Assembly (NCBI GenBank): GCA_019359155.1
Contig: JAHHHV010000071.1
Span: forward strand, 81,456 to 145,455
Reading direction: 5' to 3'
DNA from: Pegethrix bostrychoides GSE-TBD4-15B
GTDB taxonomy: Bacteria > Cyanobacteriota > Cyanobacteriia > Elainellales > Elainellaceae
DNA: 64,000 bases
Shown here: piece after piece, positions 63,136-64,000 of the stretch
Layout: every line of letters begins with the position of its first letter
Numbering within the stretch: position 1 is the stretch's first letter
Program-made: the position numbers and the translations under genes
The notes under the pieces: model-generated
Told to the model about the DNA's origin: nothing
What the model saw: only the letters and a program-made list of their open reading frames with translations
The model's database searches: none

Positions 63136-64000
63136 TCAAACTGCCTGCCGATTAAACAGCCACCGCTCGCCCACCATTGCTTCTAGCGCCTGATAGAGCG
63201 GTGGCAGAAATACATTGGGGTCGGTGAGTTGATTTTGCGTCATCCAGGCTTGGAGCTGTTCGCCAGTTTCAAGGTCAACGCCTTGACTCTTTGCAGCGTA
63301 TGCCAGCATATTCACTGCACGTTCTCGCCACTGCTCAAGATCAGGCGTTTGATCGTCTGCGCCATTGCAGAGCAGCAGGGCAAGAGCGGCCAGCAGTGGC
63401 TCTAGTGCGTCGGCTTGGGGAACGTTTTGGAAAAGGCGGTGAACCAGACTGACCCGATTTGTGAATCCATCCTGAATACGCAGCGACAGCCACAGCGCCT
63501 GAGCCAGATAATTTAGCTTATCATTCTCAATTGCTTCACCTAAGTTTCCTAAAACTGTAATCAAATTGGGATAGGCATAGATTTCAGCCAGCGTTTGTGC
63601 AGTTTGCCTTAAAAGCTCAACAGCTCTAGCTTGATCTCCCTGCTGAAAAGCAAGATAAGACATATTGTTCAGCGTGGCGGCTTTGCCTTTCACATCCCCG
63701 ATTGATTCTTTCAGCTCCAGCGACTGTTGATACAGCCCGAGCGCCCGATCTACCTGTCCTTGATCGGCATAGATACCGGCCATGTTGTGCAGCGTGGTGG
63801 CTTTGCCTTGCACATCCCCGATTGATTCTTTCAGCTCCAGCGACTGTTGATACAGCCCGAGCGCCCGATCTACCTGTCCTTGCTGGGCATAGATACCGGC
63901 CATGTTGTGCAGCGTGGTGGCTTTGCCTTGCACATTCCCGATTGATTCATACAGCTCCAGCGACTGTTGATACAGCCCGAGCGCCCGATCTACCTGTCCT
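63136..64000 (-). CDS. Tetratricopeptide-repeat protein (N-terminal part beyond right edge)
   Basis: The frame is open from the right edge to a stop at 63136. It shows 40-residue TPR units of the kind VQGKATTLHNMAGIYADQGQ / VDRALGLYQQSLELKESIGD, at least three complete plus a degenerate fourth, followed by a helical C-terminal region (TPDLEQWRERAVNMLAYAA; QAWMTQNQLTDPNVFLPPLYQALEAMVGERW). Two adjacent repeats are nearly identical at DNA level over 120 bp, showing recent duplication. What the missing N-terminus carries (NTPase, CHAT or other domain) cannot be seen. Confidence 0.85.
   Translation of the reverse strand, partial: GQVDRALGLYQQSLELYESIGNVQGKATTLHNMAGIYAQQGQVDRALGLYQQSLELKESIGDVQGKATTLHNMAGIYADQGQVDRALGLYQQSLELKESIGDVKGKAATLNNMSYLAFQQGDQARAVELLRQTAQTLAEIYAYPNLITVLGNLGEAIENDKLNYLAQALWLSLRIQDGFTNRVSLVHRLFQNVPQADALEPLLAALALLLCNGADDQTPDLEQWRERAVNMLAYAAKSQGVDLETGEQLQAWMTQNQLTDPNVFLPPLYQALEAMVGERWLFNRQAV
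63680..64000 (-). repeat. 120-bp tandem DNA repeats within the TPR gene
   Basis: A unit of exactly 120 bp (40 codons), for example 63720-63839 against 63840-63959, differs at only about five positions. The first in-window unit near 63680 is more diverged. Confidence 0.85.

Overview
This window is chromosomal DNA from an oxygenic cyanobacterium of moderate GC content. The evidence is gene content found only, or almost only, in cyanobacteria: the carboxysome shell pair ccmK3-ccmK4, chlL/chlN for dark chlorophyll synthesis, petN of the cytochrome b6f complex, an Ftn2/ZipN (ARC6-type) division protein, CRR7 of the NDH-1 complex, a RarA-methyltransferase-like fusion, and DUF1830, DUF2301, DUF3685 and DUF5331 proteins. 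The genus cannot be fixed from the sequence. The HIP1 octamer GCGATCGC, very common in many cyanobacteria, was seen only about four times. I see no rRNA, no convincing tRNA, no CRISPR array, no insertion sequence with a transposase and no prophage.

Layout. 1-8.4 kb: dprA (cut by the left edge), a DUF2301 membrane protein, divergent rarA fusion, a glycolipid-binding-like protein, then a minus-strand run recF - exbD - pstS - TonB-like protein with a good Pho box before pstS. 8.4-16.8 kb: a SERCA-like Ca2+ P-type ATPase, gdhA with an NtcA-type box, aroH, sppA and ftn2. 17.9-25.5 kb: pdhA-crr7, an RDD / membrane / SpoIIM cluster, a small zinc-ribbon protein, rlmN and a B12-binding-type radical SAM gene. 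25.8-33 kb: DUF1830, trmL, a LysM-M23 cell-wall hydrolase behind a candidate c-di-AMP riboswitch, a minus-strand structured RNA candidate, nusB and ftsY. 33.6-39 kb: a GT4 glycosyltransferase, a pentapeptide-repeat protein, a phosphotransacetylase-like (BioD/DRTGG) protein and PBP2. 39.2-47.4 kb: a complete polyamine-type ABC operon potA-potD-potB-potC, a Uma2 remnant, ccmK3-ccmK4, a histidine phosphatase, a DUF1232 protein and a second orphan potD. 48-53 kb: dedA, the chlL-DUF5331-chlN operon with a textbook terminator, and a Fur-family regulator. 53-64 kb: two tandem paralogous membrane-anchored helical-repeat proteins, a REC-DUF3685 protein, a thylakoid thioredoxin-like protein, petN with a 49-residue one-helix protein, a TonB protein behind coupled mini-ORFs, a MITE-like repeat, and a TPR protein cut by the right edge.

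Most genes are housekeeping or photosynthesis genes in small operons of one to four genes. The more unusual signals are in non-coding DNA: the RNA candidate near 30.1 kb, the riboswitch candidate near 27.7 kb, a terminator-like hairpin in the leader of the second potD, and many 11-17 bp tandem duplications lying just outside genes.
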